From assembly GCF_900185015.1 (NCBI RefSeq), contig NZ_FXYD01000004.1:62001-126000 (forward strand): 64,000 nucleotides of DNA, given 5' to 3'. The notes under the pieces are model-generated. The model ran no database searches. It was not told the DNA's origin and saw only the letters and a program-made list of their open reading frames with translations. Source of the stretch: Octadecabacter ascidiaceicola. GTDB taxonomy: Bacteria; Pseudomonadota; Alphaproteobacteria; Rhodobacterales; Rhodobacteraceae. This document shows, piece after piece, positions 1 through 8,568 of the stretch. Position numbers and translations under genes: made by a program. Position 1 is the stretch's first letter. Each line of letters opens with the position of its first letter.

Positions 1-1
1 G

Positions 2-1738
2 CGTGTGTTCTGGGCAGCTGGAATTATGTCCGTCGTCGTTGCCCTGGTTGAGGTTTGGCTGATCGCATATATGGGACGCTTGGTTGATCTGATTGCCCCC
101 GGAAGCGAGGTAACGTTCTGGGCCGACTACGGTTGGGAATTCATCGCGATGGGTGTTTTCCTTTTGGCGTTGCGGCCCATCTTGCAGGTTGTCGATGTTG
201 CGCTCCTTAACCAGTCTATTGTCCCGAATTTTGGAACGATTGTGCGGTGGCGTTCGCACCGCCACGTGCTGCGCCAGTCTGTTGGGTGGTTCGAAAACGA
301 CTTTGCCGGACGTATCGCCAACCGGATTATGCAGACTCCGCCAGCGGCTGGCGAAGTCGCGTTTCAGGTTTTCGATGCTGTTACGTTTTCACTGGCTTAC
401 GTTATTGGCGCAGGTGTTTTACTTATGGGCGCGGACCCGCGGTTGCTGCTGCCCTTGGTGATTTGGTTTGTCTTATACGCCTACCTAATGCGCTGGACGA
501 TTAAACGGGTCGGGCCAGCGGCGAAGGCATCTTCTGATGCGCGCTCAGAGGTCACAGGGCGCGTCGTGGATAGCTATACCAACATCCATTCCGTCAAAAT
601 GTTCGCGCACCATGATCGTGAGATCAGCTACGCGCGCGAGGCAATCGAGAAAACCCGTTCGGCCCTTCAACGCGAAATGCGGCTCTATACAATTATGGAC
701 GTGGCTTTGGTCCTGCTGAATGGTTTCTTGATCGTGGCTGTTGTTGGCTGGTCGCTTTGGCTTTGGTCTGGCGGGTTGGCGACGGCTGGTATCGTTGCCG
801 CGGCCGCCGCGATGACGTTGCGCCTGAACGCGATGACGGGGTGGATAATGTGGGCGGTGACAAACCTGTTCCAGAACCTTGGTGTAATCTCCGAAGGCAT
901 GGAGACAATCGCGCAACCGATCAGCTTAACGGACTCCGACACAGCGACTGAACTGGTAGTGACTGGCGGTAGCTTGCAGCTTGAAAACCTGAGCCACCAT
1001 TACGGGCGTTCTACGGGAGGCATCGATGCACTTTCGCTAAATGTACAAGCAGGCGAAAAGATCGGATTGATCGGGCGTTCTGGCGCTGGGAAGTCGACAC
1101 TCGTGAAGCTTTTGTTGCGATTCTACGATGCGGAGGCGGGTCGGATTTTGTTAGATGGGCAGGACATCTCAAACGTCAGCCAAGATTCACTGCGTCATGC
1201 GATTGGGATGGTGCAGCAAGACAGCTCACTTCTTCATCGATCCGTTCGCGAAAACATCTTGTATGGGGACCCAACGGCGACTGAAGAACAAATGATTGCG
1301 GCCGCCAAGCAAGCCGAAGCGCACGACTTCATTCTTGATCTTGAAGATGGAGAAGGCCGCAAAGGGTACGACGCGCAGGTTGGCGAACGTGGTGTTAAGC
1401 TGTCCGGTGGTCAGCGGCAGCGGGTAACGCTGGCACGCGTGATCCTGAAAGATGCGCCGATCTTGTTGTTGGATGAGGCAACGTCCGCACTAGATTCAGA
1501 AGTTGAGGCGACAATCCAAGCAACACTTGCCGAATTGATGGAGGGTAAAACCGTCATCGCAATTGCGCACCGTCTGTCAACGATTGCACAGATGGATCGG
1601 ATCGTCGTTATGGACGCTGGCACGATAGTTGAAGACGGCACCCACCAAGAACTCCTTGCGCTGGGCGGTCAGTACGCGGGCTTCTGGGAGCGTCAGTCAG
1701 GCGGTTTTATCGATACCGAAACCGAGGGTGAAACGTGA
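2..1738 (+). CDS. ABC exporter half-transporter, 5' end outside window
   Basis: Membrane-spanning domain fused to an ATPase domain, the layout of a half-size ABC exporter that works as a dimer in the inner membrane. The frame is open to the first base. Alignment by eye with the next gene suggests about 45 N-terminal residues are missing, so the GTG at base 5 is probably an internal valine. The first ~300 residues hold several hydrophobic segments. The ATPase has Walker A GRSGAGKST (about residue 357 from the edge), signature LSGGQRQR (~466), Walker B ILLLDEATSALD (~486) and the switch histidine in AHRLST. The stop overlaps the next start (GTGA), so the two paralogous halves are translationally coupled and probably form a heterodimer. 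Substrate cannot be told from sequence. Confidence 0.93.
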   Translation, partial: RVFWAAGIMSVVVALVEVWLIAYMGRLVDLIAPGSEVTFWADYGWEFIAMGVFLLALRPILQVVDVALLNQSIVPNFGTIVRWRSHRHVLRQSVGWFENDFAGRIANRIMQTPPAAGEVAFQVFDAVTFSLAYVIGAGVLLMGADPRLLLPLVIWFVLYAYLMRWTIKRVGPAAKASSDARSEVTGRVVDSYTNIHSVKMFAHHDREISYAREAIEKTRSALQREMRLYTIMDVALVLLNGFLIVAVVGWSLWLWSGGLATAGIVAAAAAMTLRLNAMTGWIMWAVTNLFQNLGVISEGMETIAQPISLTDSDTATELVVTGGSLQLENLSHHYGRSTGGIDALSLNVQAGEKIGLIGRSGAGKSTLVKLLLRFYDAEAGRILLDGQDISNVSQDSLRHAIGMVQQDSSLLHRSVRENILYGDPTATEEQMIAAAKQAEAHDFILDLEDGEGRKGYDAQVGERGVKLSGGQRQRVTLARVILKDAPILLLDEATSALDSEVEATIQATLAELMEGKTVIAIAHRLSTIAQMDRIVVMDAGTIVEDGTHQELLALGGQYAGFWERQSGGFIDTETEGET

Positions 1739-3585
1739 TCAAAACCCAGTACCATCGCGCGATTCAATGGCTTGGTGGCTTGATCGATAGCCGTAAGGAA
1801 TCGAACGACCCACCCCCATCGACACTCGTTCGATTTTACAATTGGGCGCTTTCAGGTGCGTGGCCGATTATCGGGCTGGCTGCACTTTTTTCTGCGTTCT
1901 CGGGCGCAACAGAAGTCTTGGCCATGTATTTGTTGGGCCAAGTCGTCGACATTGCGGCATCAACGCAGCCCATAAGTGAAAACCTTGGGGTCCTCATACT
2001 CGCGGTTTTTCTGTTGTTGCTTGTTCGCCCTGTGCTGTTCGGGCTTTCGTCGGCATTTCAATCGGTCGTTCTTGGGCCAAATCTATTTACGCTGGTCGTT
2101 GGAAGGTTACACCGCTGGACGTTAGGGCAGGCGGTCACGTTTTTTGACAACGATTTTGCAGGGCGGATTGCGCAGAAACAAATGCAGGTCGCGCGGTCGG
2201 TGACTGAATCCGTGGTTGAAACCGTGAACGCAGTTTTGTTCGCTCTGGCGTCCGTTCTTGGTGCAGCGCTATTGGTTGTTACAATTGATGCGCGTTTGTT
2301 GATCGTGTTGCTGGTCTGGCTGCTGAGCTATGTTGCGTTTCTACGTTTCTTTCTAACCAAAATCCGTTCACGATCTAAAGCGAGGGCGGAGGCGGCAGCT
2401 TCGCTAACTGGCCAAGTTGTAGACACGATCACAAACATCAAAACCGTGAAGTTGTTCGCAGGAACGTCACATGAATCTGATGCTGCGCAACAAGCGATGC
2501 AGGAACTACGTAGCCGCGCATTAAACTACGGCGAAGTCGCAGCACTGTTTCGCCTTGGCCTGATTACACTGGCGGGTATTCTTCCACTGGTCATGGTTGG
2601 CTTCGGTCTGTCGTGGCGCGAAAACGGAGTTAGCCCAGGTGATCTGGCCGCGATTGGGGCCGTATCCATTCGGCTTAGCCAGATGACTGGCTGGGTGAGT
2701 TTCGTGCTTATGGCTATCTTCAGTCATATCGGTGAAGTTGAAAATGGCATGAAGACGCTAACTCCGCCTCATCAACTGACGGATGAACCAGACGCAGTTC
2801 CCTTGAGAGTGACGAATGCAGAAATAGAATTCCGCAATGTGTCATTTCAATACGGTGGTGCGACAGGTGGTGTTGGGGGTATTAACTTAACGATCGGAGC
2901 TGGTGAAAAGCTTGGTATTGTGGGTGCGTCTGGCGCTGGAAAATCAACGCTTCTGGCGCTTTTGCTACGTCTCTATGATCCCGAAAAAGGCGATGTTCTA
3001 ATCGACGGACAGGTCGTGCGAAATGTCACACAGGACAGTCTTCGCGCGAATATTGGGATGGTCACGCAGGAAACGGCGATGTTCAATCGCTCAGCGCGGG
3101 ACAACATCACCTACGGACGTCCGGGAGCATCAGAGGATGAAATATTTGCTGCAGCACAAAAGGCCGAAGCGCACGACTTCATTGCCGACCTGCGCGATAA
3201 CAGTAACCGCACGGGATACGATGCCCACTTAGGTGAACGCGGCGTGAAGCTGTCCGGTGGGCAGCGTCAGCGAATTGCGTTGGCACGCGCGATGTTAAAG
3301 GACGCCCCAATTTTGGTTTTGGACGAGGCAACCTCCGCGCTCGACTCCGAAGTCGAATCTTCGATCCAAACTGCGCTGGGTCGTGTCATGGAGGGCAAGA
3401 CGGTTGTGGCAATTGCCCACCGGTTGTCGACGATTTCTGGCATGGATCGCATAATAGTGCTGGAAGAAGGGCGTATTGTGGAAGAAGGAACACATGAGGA
3501 CTTGCTGAGACGGGCAGGGACATATGCAAGGTATTGGAACCGCCAGTCTGGGGGGTTCGACAGTAAATCGGATGCGGCGGAATAG
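1735..3585 (+). CDS. ABC exporter half-transporter, second subunit
   Basis: 616-residue half-size exporter, visibly paralogous to the preceding gene: both have a segment of the type FFDNDFAGRIA between membrane helices and nearly the same ATPase core. Walker A GASGAGKST lies near residue 395, signature LSGGQRQR near 505, Walker B ILVLDEATSALD near 525, followed by AHRLST. Both ATP sites look intact, so neither subunit is an obviously degenerate partner. The GTG start overlaps the upstream stop by four bases. The following methyltransferase ATG comes directly after this TAG, so three genes may share one transcript. Lipid, drug or peptide export are all possible. Confidence 0.93.
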   Translation: MIKTQYHRAIQWLGGLIDSRKESNDPPPSTLVRFYNWALSGAWPIIGLAALFSAFSGATEVLAMYLLGQVVDIAASTQPISENLGVLILAVFLLLLVRPVLFGLSSAFQSVVLGPNLFTLVVGRLHRWTLGQAVTFFDNDFAGRIAQKQMQVARSVTESVVETVNAVLFALASVLGAALLVVTIDARLLIVLLVWLLSYVAFLRFFLTKIRSRSKARAEAAASLTGQVVDTITNIKTVKLFAGTSHESDAAQQAMQELRSRALNYGEVAALFRLGLITLAGILPLVMVGFGLSWRENGVSPGDLAAIGAVSIRLSQMTGWVSFVLMAIFSHIGEVENGMKTLTPPHQLTDEPDAVPLRVTNAEIEFRNVSFQYGGATGGVGGINLTIGAGEKLGIVGASGAGKSTLLALLLRLYDPEKGDVLIDGQVVRNVTQDSLRANIGMVTQETAMFNRSARDNITYGRPGASEDEIFAAAQKAEAHDFIADLRDNSNRTGYDAHLGERGVKLSGGQRQRIALARAMLKDAPILVLDEATSALDSEVESSIQTALGRVMEGKTVVAIAHRLSTISGMDRIIVLEEGRIVEEGTHEDLLRRAGTYARYWNRQSGGFDSKSDAAE

Positions 3586-4788
3586 ATGGCACAGATAGTA
3601 GAACGGCTGACGCAAGCAGGGCTTGGTCAATTGGCGGATGGAACGCTTTTGGAACGGGTTTTGCCCAGGGAAGAGGTAGAGCCGCAAGCCGATGGTACGG
3701 CGCGGATCGTTACACCTGTTGCGGATCGTGTGAAATCACCCTGCCGTCATTTCAAAAGCTGCGGAGGCTGCGCGATGCAGCACGCGTCTGATGAATTTGT
3801 TACCGATTGGAAGAAGACGATTGTTGAACGGGCAATGACAGCGCGTGATCTGCCGTTTCCGTTCCGCACGCTCCATACCTCACCCGCGCAAAGCCGCCGC
3901 CGCGCACGGTTTTCTGGTAAGCGCACGAAGAAAGGCGCGATGGTCGGGTTTCACGCAAAAGGATCAGACGCGCTGATCGAAGTGCCTGATTGCCAACTGT
4001 TGCTGCCATCGATCCTTGCTGGGTTTCCCGCGCTTGAGGCTCTTACGGTTATTGCGGCCTCGCGCAAGTCCGAGATCAACCTGACGGTAACGGATACGCT
4101 GGGCGGATTGGATGTGCTTGTAGAAACCGAACGTGAACTAACTGGACAGTTGCGTATTGAACTCGCAGGGTTGGCCGAAACGCAAAATCTCGCGCGGCTT
4201 GCGTGGAATGATGAAGTTGTCGTAACGCGTAAGTCACCCGACCAAGCGTTCGGAAACGCTCTTGTTGCACCGCCAGCGGGGGCGTTTTTGCAAGCGACCC
4301 GCGAAGGCGAAAATGCGCTGGTGAGCGCGGTGCTGGAAACCGTTGACGGTGCGAAACGGGTCGTTGATTTGTTTTCGGGTGCCGGTACATTTGCCCTTTC
4401 ATTGGCCGAACACGCAGAGGTTCGCGCGGTCGAAAGTAGCGATGAGATGCTTGAAACGCTGGATCGTGGGTGGCGCCATGCCAAGGGGCTTAAGACTGTG
4501 TCCACCGAGACACGTGATTTGTTTCGCCGTCCGCTAGAGCCAGACGAGTTGAATCGCTTTGATCTGGCCGTGCTTGACCCACCGCGCGCAGGGGCGGATG
4601 CGCAAATCGCGACGCTTTGCGCATCAGATTTGCGTGCCGTTACAATGGTTTCTTGCAATCCGATTACCTTCGCGCGGGACGCTGCCGCGCTGGTCGCTGC
4701 TGGATTCACTTTGCAATTGCTCGACATCGTTGATCAGTTCCGCTGGTCGCCCCACGTCGAACTCGTCGGCAATTTCACACGCAAGTGA
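3586..4788 (+). CDS. Fe-S class I SAM RNA (uracil-C5) methyltransferase, TrmA/RlmD type
   Basis: 400 residues of the RumA/TrmA family, which methylates C5 of a uridine in rRNA or tRNA using S-adenosylmethionine. Cysteines C53, C59, C62 and C136 (CRHFKSCGGC then VPDCQ) match the 4Fe-4S site of RlmD/RumA enzymes. The SAM-binding motif DLFSGAGTF lies near residue 262, a DPPRAG motif near 326, and the catalytic cysteine in VSCNP near 357. The protein is shorter than E. coli RlmD and appears to lack most of a TRAM domain, as do other alphaproteobacterial members I recall. The start abuts the previous stop codon. Which uridine is modified is not visible. Confidence 0.9.
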   Translation: MAQIVERLTQAGLGQLADGTLLERVLPREEVEPQADGTARIVTPVADRVKSPCRHFKSCGGCAMQHASDEFVTDWKKTIVERAMTARDLPFPFRTLHTSPAQSRRRARFSGKRTKKGAMVGFHAKGSDALIEVPDCQLLLPSILAGFPALEALTVIAASRKSEINLTVTDTLGGLDVLVETERELTGQLRIELAGLAETQNLARLAWNDEVVVTRKSPDQAFGNALVAPPAGAFLQATREGENALVSAVLETVDGAKRVVDLFSGAGTFALSLAEHAEVRAVESSDEMLETLDRGWRHAKGLKTVSTETRDLFRRPLEPDELNRFDLAVLDPPRAGADAQIATLCASDLRAVTMVSCNPITFARDAAALVAAGFTLQLLDIVDQFRWSPHVELVGNFTRK

Positions 4789-4868
4789 TGATCTGAACGG
4801 CATAATTTCTAGGTAACTGCGATGAAATACGCTAATCATTCGCAAAAAAGAATGAGTAGGGCGGTAAA

Positions 4869-5360
4869 ATGATGAATCGTAGGATGTTTACCAGCGCTGC
4901 AGCGCTTTTTGCGCTGACAGCCTGTTCGGACAAATTTCGTGTCTATACAGGGCCCCCAGTGACCAGCGTAGTCGTGCAGAAAGGGCGTCGTCAGATGTTC
5001 TTGTTGAACGAAAATGAGGTGCTTAAGACCTATGATTTTGAGCTCGGCTTTGCGCCTGCTGGTCATAAACAGGTCGAAGGTGACGGCAAAACGCCGGAAG
5101 GCGCTTATTTTATTGATCGCAAGAACCCAAACAGCAGCTTTTACCTGTCTATAGGGATTTCGTATCCGAACGCTGCCGATCGCGCGCGCGCCCGCGAGTT
5201 AGGGCGCAGGCCTGGTGGCGATATCTTTATCCACGGCACGCCACGTGAGAAACGTAGTGTTGAGGACTGGACGGCAGGTTGCATCGCTGTTCGGGATCGC
5301 GAAATGGAGGATATTTACGCAATGGTGAATGTTGGAACGCCGATTTTCCTATACGCGTAA
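4869..5360 (+). CDS. YkuD-family (L,D-transpeptidase-like) lipoprotein
   Basis: 163 residues. The N-terminus has a twin-arginine-like NRRMF followed by a hydrophobic stretch and lipobox LTAC (Cys about residue 19), so it is likely lipid-anchored and periplasmic. The YkuD signature is present as HGTP (H122) and AGCIAV (catalytic C138). Enzymes of this fold make 3-3 cross-links in peptidoglycan or attach proteins to it. The usual SHGC is AGC here, a conservative variation. Two ATGs lie in tandem at 4869 and 4872; a G-rich ribosome site precedes them. It converges on the CAP lipoprotein with a 3-base gap. A short hairpin (arms TCATTC/GAATGA, 4836-4855) lies just upstream. Confidence 0.87.
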   Translation: MMNRRMFTSAAALFALTACSDKFRVYTGPPVTSVVVQKGRRQMFLLNENEVLKTYDFELGFAPAGHKQVEGDGKTPEGAYFIDRKNPNSSFYLSIGISYPNAADRARARELGRRPGGDIFIHGTPREKRSVEDWTAGCIAVRDREMEDIYAMVNVGTPIFLYA

Positions 5361-5363
5361 GCT

Positions 5364-5918
5364 TTACTGGAGCGGAACAGGGTTCTGTTGAGCAATGATA
5401 GGCTGCGCATTTCCGTTGGCCATAACCAATGTCCACCAGATCTTACCGTTGCTTTCTTGGAACCAAGAAAAGCCCATTTCGGTTGCTTCAGGATCAAGCA
5501 ACACACCACGCGTGCTTGGCTCACGCATCCAAGCACCCAGAGTTTCGAGTTCGGTTTCATAGGTCTCGGAGATCGTTTCGCCCGTCAGCGCTCCGCCGTA
5601 GCCAACGCGGCGAAGGCGATCGAGAGGGGAAGATCCATCAGAGCCAAAGTGCCAAGGGCGGTTTTGAACAGACATATCGCGAGAATGGGTCGCTGCCGCA
5701 GCGTTCAATTGGGCATTCAGTTGAACTGATTGTGCGCCAGCGGATTGGCGCAGCGCATTCAGGCCATCCAAAACACGGAATTGAATGTTATCAGTGTCTT
5801 GCTCGCTGATTCGATAGAGCTGCGCTACCGGTAGACCATCCGGACCAATTGCAACCTGAGGGCCACAAGAAGCCAATCCAAAAGCCATAGAACCAAGAAT
5901 GAAAGAACGGCGAAGCAT
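5364..5918 (-). CDS. CAP/SCP-domain lipoprotein
   Basis: 184 residues from the ATG at 5918, chosen because it begins MLRRSFILG and runs into a hydrophobic stretch with lipobox LASC; the frame stays open ten codons further upstream, but that would bury the signal peptide. The mature part fits the CAP (SCP/PR-1) fold: a helix with LNALRQSAG, then AAATHSRDM, H in the WHFGSDG block, and GETI. Bacterial CAP proteins are extracytoplasmic and mostly uncharacterised; roles in peptidoglycan binding or proteolysis have been proposed. It converges on the YkuD gene, so two small cell-envelope lipoproteins lie tail to tail. Confidence 0.85.
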   Translation of the reverse strand: MLRRSFILGSMAFGLASCGPQVAIGPDGLPVAQLYRISEQDTDNIQFRVLDGLNALRQSAGAQSVQLNAQLNAAAATHSRDMSVQNRPWHFGSDGSSPLDRLRRVGYGGALTGETISETYETELETLGAWMREPSTRGVLLDPEATEMGFSWFQESNGKIWWTLVMANGNAQPIIAQQNPVPLQ

Positions 5919-6317
5919 ATAAGTACCTTTATCGATTTCACTTGCCATACCCGTTCAGGCGTAGCGTTTCAAACCCACATAGGCGTGATGCAGCGCAAAA
6001 TAGGTCACTTTGATAAGCGAACGCGGCAAATTCGCCATACTATTCTCAGAACGCGCACCACATGCTTAGTCAGTTAGTATTCTATAATTCCTTGCCTAGA
6101 CGCGTTAGCCGCACAGTTGGACGGGTTGATAATTCGGCGAAAGTGGCACTTAAGTGTTGCTGAATTGACGACATTGGTCTTGCGCCCGTGCACGAAAACC
6201 AAAATTGGCTTTGCATTCAGGGTTGTTTCGTGATTTGGGAAGTGAAGAGGGAAGTCTTGGGTGCCCATGGCTTAAACCTCAACATATTTGCCGTGGGCAA
6301 TAACTTGGAGAAATAAA
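5919..6317. other. 399-base intergenic region with a consensus -10 and a palindrome
   Basis: No convincing gene. A perfect TATAAT at 6083-6088 (+ strand) could start a transcript near 6095, although no good -35 precedes it. That would leave an unusually long leader of about 220 bases before the small membrane peptide at 6318. The palindrome CACTTAAGTG lies at 6147-6156 inside that putative leader. A 64-codon open frame on the minus strand (6074-6268) has no signal or domain character and I do not call it. Confidence 0.45.
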
Positions 6318-6509
6318 ATGAAAAAATTCGCACTCGCAGCCGTACTCGCAACAGCAGCATCCACATCTTTCGCGGGCAACATGTCCGAGCCAGTAATGGA
6401 AATGGAACCTGTTGTAGTTATGGAAGAAACAGCTGGTTCTTCTTCTTCTGCTGGCCTGATCATTCCACTGGTTTTGGTTGCTTTGATCGCTGTTGCTCTG
6501 GCTGACTAA
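6318..6509 (+). CDS. Small secreted membrane peptide (63 aa)
   Basis: Starts MKKFALAAVLATAASTSFAG, a textbook Sec signal peptide with an AFA-like cleavage site, preceded by GGAG at 6307-6310 (7-base spacing). The mature part has a methionine/glutamate-rich segment, a run of serines, and a C-terminal hydrophobic helix (GLIIPLVLVALIAVALA) ending in Asp. It should be exported and then held by the C-terminal helix. I recall similar short proteins beside ferrochelatase genes in roseobacters, but know of no function. It is followed by a strong terminator and converges on hemH. Confidence 0.8.
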   Translation: MKKFALAAVLATAASTSFAGNMSEPVMEMEPVVVMEETAGSSSSAGLIIPLVLVALIAVALAD

Positions 6510-6532
6510 GCCTTTCAATACAGTCTATGTTT

Positions 6533-6564
6533 AAGGCCGCTCCTTTGGGGGCGGCCTTTTCTTT
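6533..6564 (+). terminator. Rho-independent terminator after the 63-aa peptide
   Basis: AAGGCCGC (6533-6540), a short loop region, and GCGGCC (6551-6556) form a GC-rich stem followed by TTTTCTTTT. In the reverse direction the stem is not followed by a proper T-run, so it mainly serves the + strand gene. Confidence 0.85.
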
Positions 6565-6592
6565 TGCGGGGTCCGATTTTGGGCAGCCCAGT

Positions 6593-7660
6593 TTAATCTA
6601 GCCAGCCCTTCAGGTTCCGCTGAACGATTCCCGATAGCGCGTCGATGTGTGCTGCATCATTGTTGAGGCATGGAACGTAGGTGAAATGCTCACCACCAGC
6701 ATGTTCAAAACTCTCTTTGATCTCTTCGTTGATTTCTTCCAGCGTTTCAATGCAGTCGGCGGAAAACGCAGGTGCGCAAACGGCAATGTTTGTCTTTCCC
6801 TTTTCGGCCAGCCGCGCCACTTCTTCGACTGTATATGGCTGCAGCCACTCTTCTGGTCCGAATTTACTTTGGAATGTCGTGATGATCTGGGTGTCATCCC
6901 AGCCAAGGCGCTCTTTTAGCAAGCGCGTCGTTTTCTGGCACTGGCAGTGATATGGATCACCTTCTGTTAGGTAACGCTGTGGTACGCCGTGGTACGAACA
7001 CACAAGGATTTCGGGCTTTTTGTCGGCCTTCGCATAAGCAGCCTCAATGGATTGTGCGAGCGCATCAATATAAGCGGCGTCTTCGAAATAGGGCTCTACG
7101 GTGCGAACGATCGGCTGCCACTTTTCTTTCATCAACGCGCGAAAGAACTGATCGTTGGCAGTAGCCGAAGTCGCACCAGCGTAATGGGGGTAGAGCGGGA
7201 AAAAGAGGATCTTTTGGCAGCCTGCCGCGATCATCTCTTTAACCTTCGATTCCGTTGACGGATTGCCGTATCGCATACAGAAATCTACGATCACATCATC
7301 GCCGTACACTTTCGCGAGGCTAGCCTTCATCGCTTCGGTTTGTTGCTTGGTGATCGTCAACAGAGGAGACTCGTCTGCCTCTTCGTTCCAAATGCTCTTG
7401 TAAGCCGCGCCGCTGGTGAACGGGCGTTTTGATAGAATGATAAGTTGCAGTAGCGGTTGCCACTTCCAAGACGGGTAATCGACCACGCGCTTGTCGCTCA
7501 AGAATTCGCTGAGGTAACGACGCATGGGCCAGTAGTCTGTACTGTCTGGCGTCCCGAGGTTTGCTAAAAGAACACCGACCTTGGCCGGCTTCACTTCAGG
7601 ATGGTCAGCCGGAGCATGAACAGGACATTTCGCGGCATCATTCAGGCTTGCGTCAGACAT
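6593..7660 (-). CDS. hemH: Ferrochelatase
   Basis: Inserts Fe2+ into protoporphyrin IX, the last step of heme synthesis. 355 residues from the ATG at 7660, chosen because GAGG sits 6 bases upstream; in-frame ATGs at 7684 and 7666 are possible but worse placed. A ~25-residue N-terminal tail precedes the core motif VGVLLANLGTP; the core continues with a PMRRYLSEFLSDKRVVD block. The catalytic histidine is in CSYHGVPQRY (~residue 224), followed by PYHCQCQ and the FGPEEWL motif. Length is typical. It converges on the 63-residue peptide, and its own terminator is not obvious. Confidence 0.96.
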   Translation of the reverse strand: MSDASLNDAAKCPVHAPADHPEVKPAKVGVLLANLGTPDSTDYWPMRRYLSEFLSDKRVVDYPSWKWQPLLQLIILSKRPFTSGAAYKSIWNEEADESPLLTITKQQTEAMKASLAKVYGDDVIVDFCMRYGNPSTESKVKEMIAAGCQKILFFPLYPHYAGATSATANDQFFRALMKEKWQPIVRTVEPYFEDAAYIDALAQSIEAAYAKADKKPEILVCSYHGVPQRYLTEGDPYHCQCQKTTRLLKERLGWDDTQIITTFQSKFGPEEWLQPYTVEEVARLAEKGKTNIAVCAPAFSADCIETLEEINEEIKESFEHAGGEHFTYVPCLNNDAAHIDALSGIVQRNLKGWLD

Positions 7661-7718
7661 TGTCATCCTCGTTTTCACACTCATTCGTTGAAGTTAGTTA
7701 GCGTTTCTTGAGTATCGG

Positions 7719-8534
7719 TCAATCATCTGAGCGATCCAATGGCAACTCGTCGGTGCCCAGTGCGTCCGAAAGCCGCGACATGGCTGACCCGGGGCGAAGC
7801 GGTTTTTGCTGGCTGTCATCAGGGGCCCAGCCGGTCAATGTCGCAATTTCAAACGTTGCGGGTATGCGCCCATCATCCATGGCGAATGTGTCGACATAGC
7901 GAGACATTGCTTGCGCGAAAACCTTGCGGCTAGTGGGTGTGCGTTGACGCTGGTTCATCGCGTTCCCTTCCCCCATCGCACGAAGATCACGCATCAGGTG
8001 AATCGGTGTGTCATATGTTACGGTCAGCGGCATCATATCTGCGACAGGCAATGCCAGCCCAGCGCGCTGCAAAAGCCCACCAAGGTCGCGAACTTCACCC
8101 ATCGGTAAAATGCGCGGGGAGAGGCCGCCCGTTTGAGCAACTTCGGCCTCAGCTAAAACACTGCGCAATTCATGCAAGGTTTGCCCGGCAAAGAGCGTCG
8201 CGATGAGTAACCCATCAGGCTTCAACGCGTGACGGCACTGTACCAGCTGCCCAATAGGATCATCCGCCCAATGTAGGGACAGCGCGTGAATGATAAGATC
8301 ATGCGCACCTTCTTCTAGGTCAAGCGTTTCACTATCTCCCACGATTTTCGCGCTGGGCATCCAATCCGTCCATGCTTCAGGGAATCCAGTCACAACAGCA
8401 GGCGCTGTAAAGGTCCTGTTAACTTCAATGAGTCTTTCATGCACGTCATCGGCGGATGCTGCTTGCAAAAATAAAACATCTGCTCGCGCTCGATTTCGGG
8501 CAAGGGCGGCGCGGTCGGTTAGGCGAGGGGGCAT
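7719..8534 (-). CDS. NDUFAF5-like class I methyltransferase-fold protein
   Basis: 271 residues starting MPPRLTDRAALARNRARA; this third ATG (8534) is preferred because an AGGG/GGATGG ribosome site precedes it, whereas the ATG at 8549 has none. The fold is SAM-methyltransferase-like, with HALSLHWADDP and a CRHALKPDGLLI helix typical of BioC/NDUFAF5 proteins. The C-terminal part has LLQRAGL, a T-x-T-Y-D-T block and RDLRAMGEGNA, which match human NDUFAF5, a complex I assembly factor that hydroxylates an arginine. The classic glycine-rich SAM loop is weak. A role in complex I assembly is inference; BioC-like activity is the alternative. Confidence 0.78.
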   Translation of the reverse strand: MPPRLTDRAALARNRARADVLFLQAASADDVHERLIEVNRTFTAPAVVTGFPEAWTDWMPSAKIVGDSETLDLEEGAHDLIIHALSLHWADDPIGQLVQCRHALKPDGLLIATLFAGQTLHELRSVLAEAEVAQTGGLSPRILPMGEVRDLGGLLQRAGLALPVADMMPLTVTYDTPIHLMRDLRAMGEGNAMNQRQRTPTSRKVFAQAMSRYVDTFAMDDGRIPATFEIATLTGWAPDDSQQKPLRPGSAMSRLSDALGTDELPLDRSDD

Positions 8535-8568
8535 ATCCATCCCTGCCATTTAGGAGATACTGGGGACG

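Noticed and set aside
3951-4727. A 258-codon minus-strand frame inside the RNA methyltransferase gene
   Set aside because: Low-complexity Ser/Ala/Arg composition typical of an antisense frame of a GC-rich gene; no ribosome site or motif.
6074-6268. 64-codon minus-strand frame in the gap before the 63-residue peptide
   Set aside because: No ribosome site, no signal or helix pattern, and composition like random sequence.
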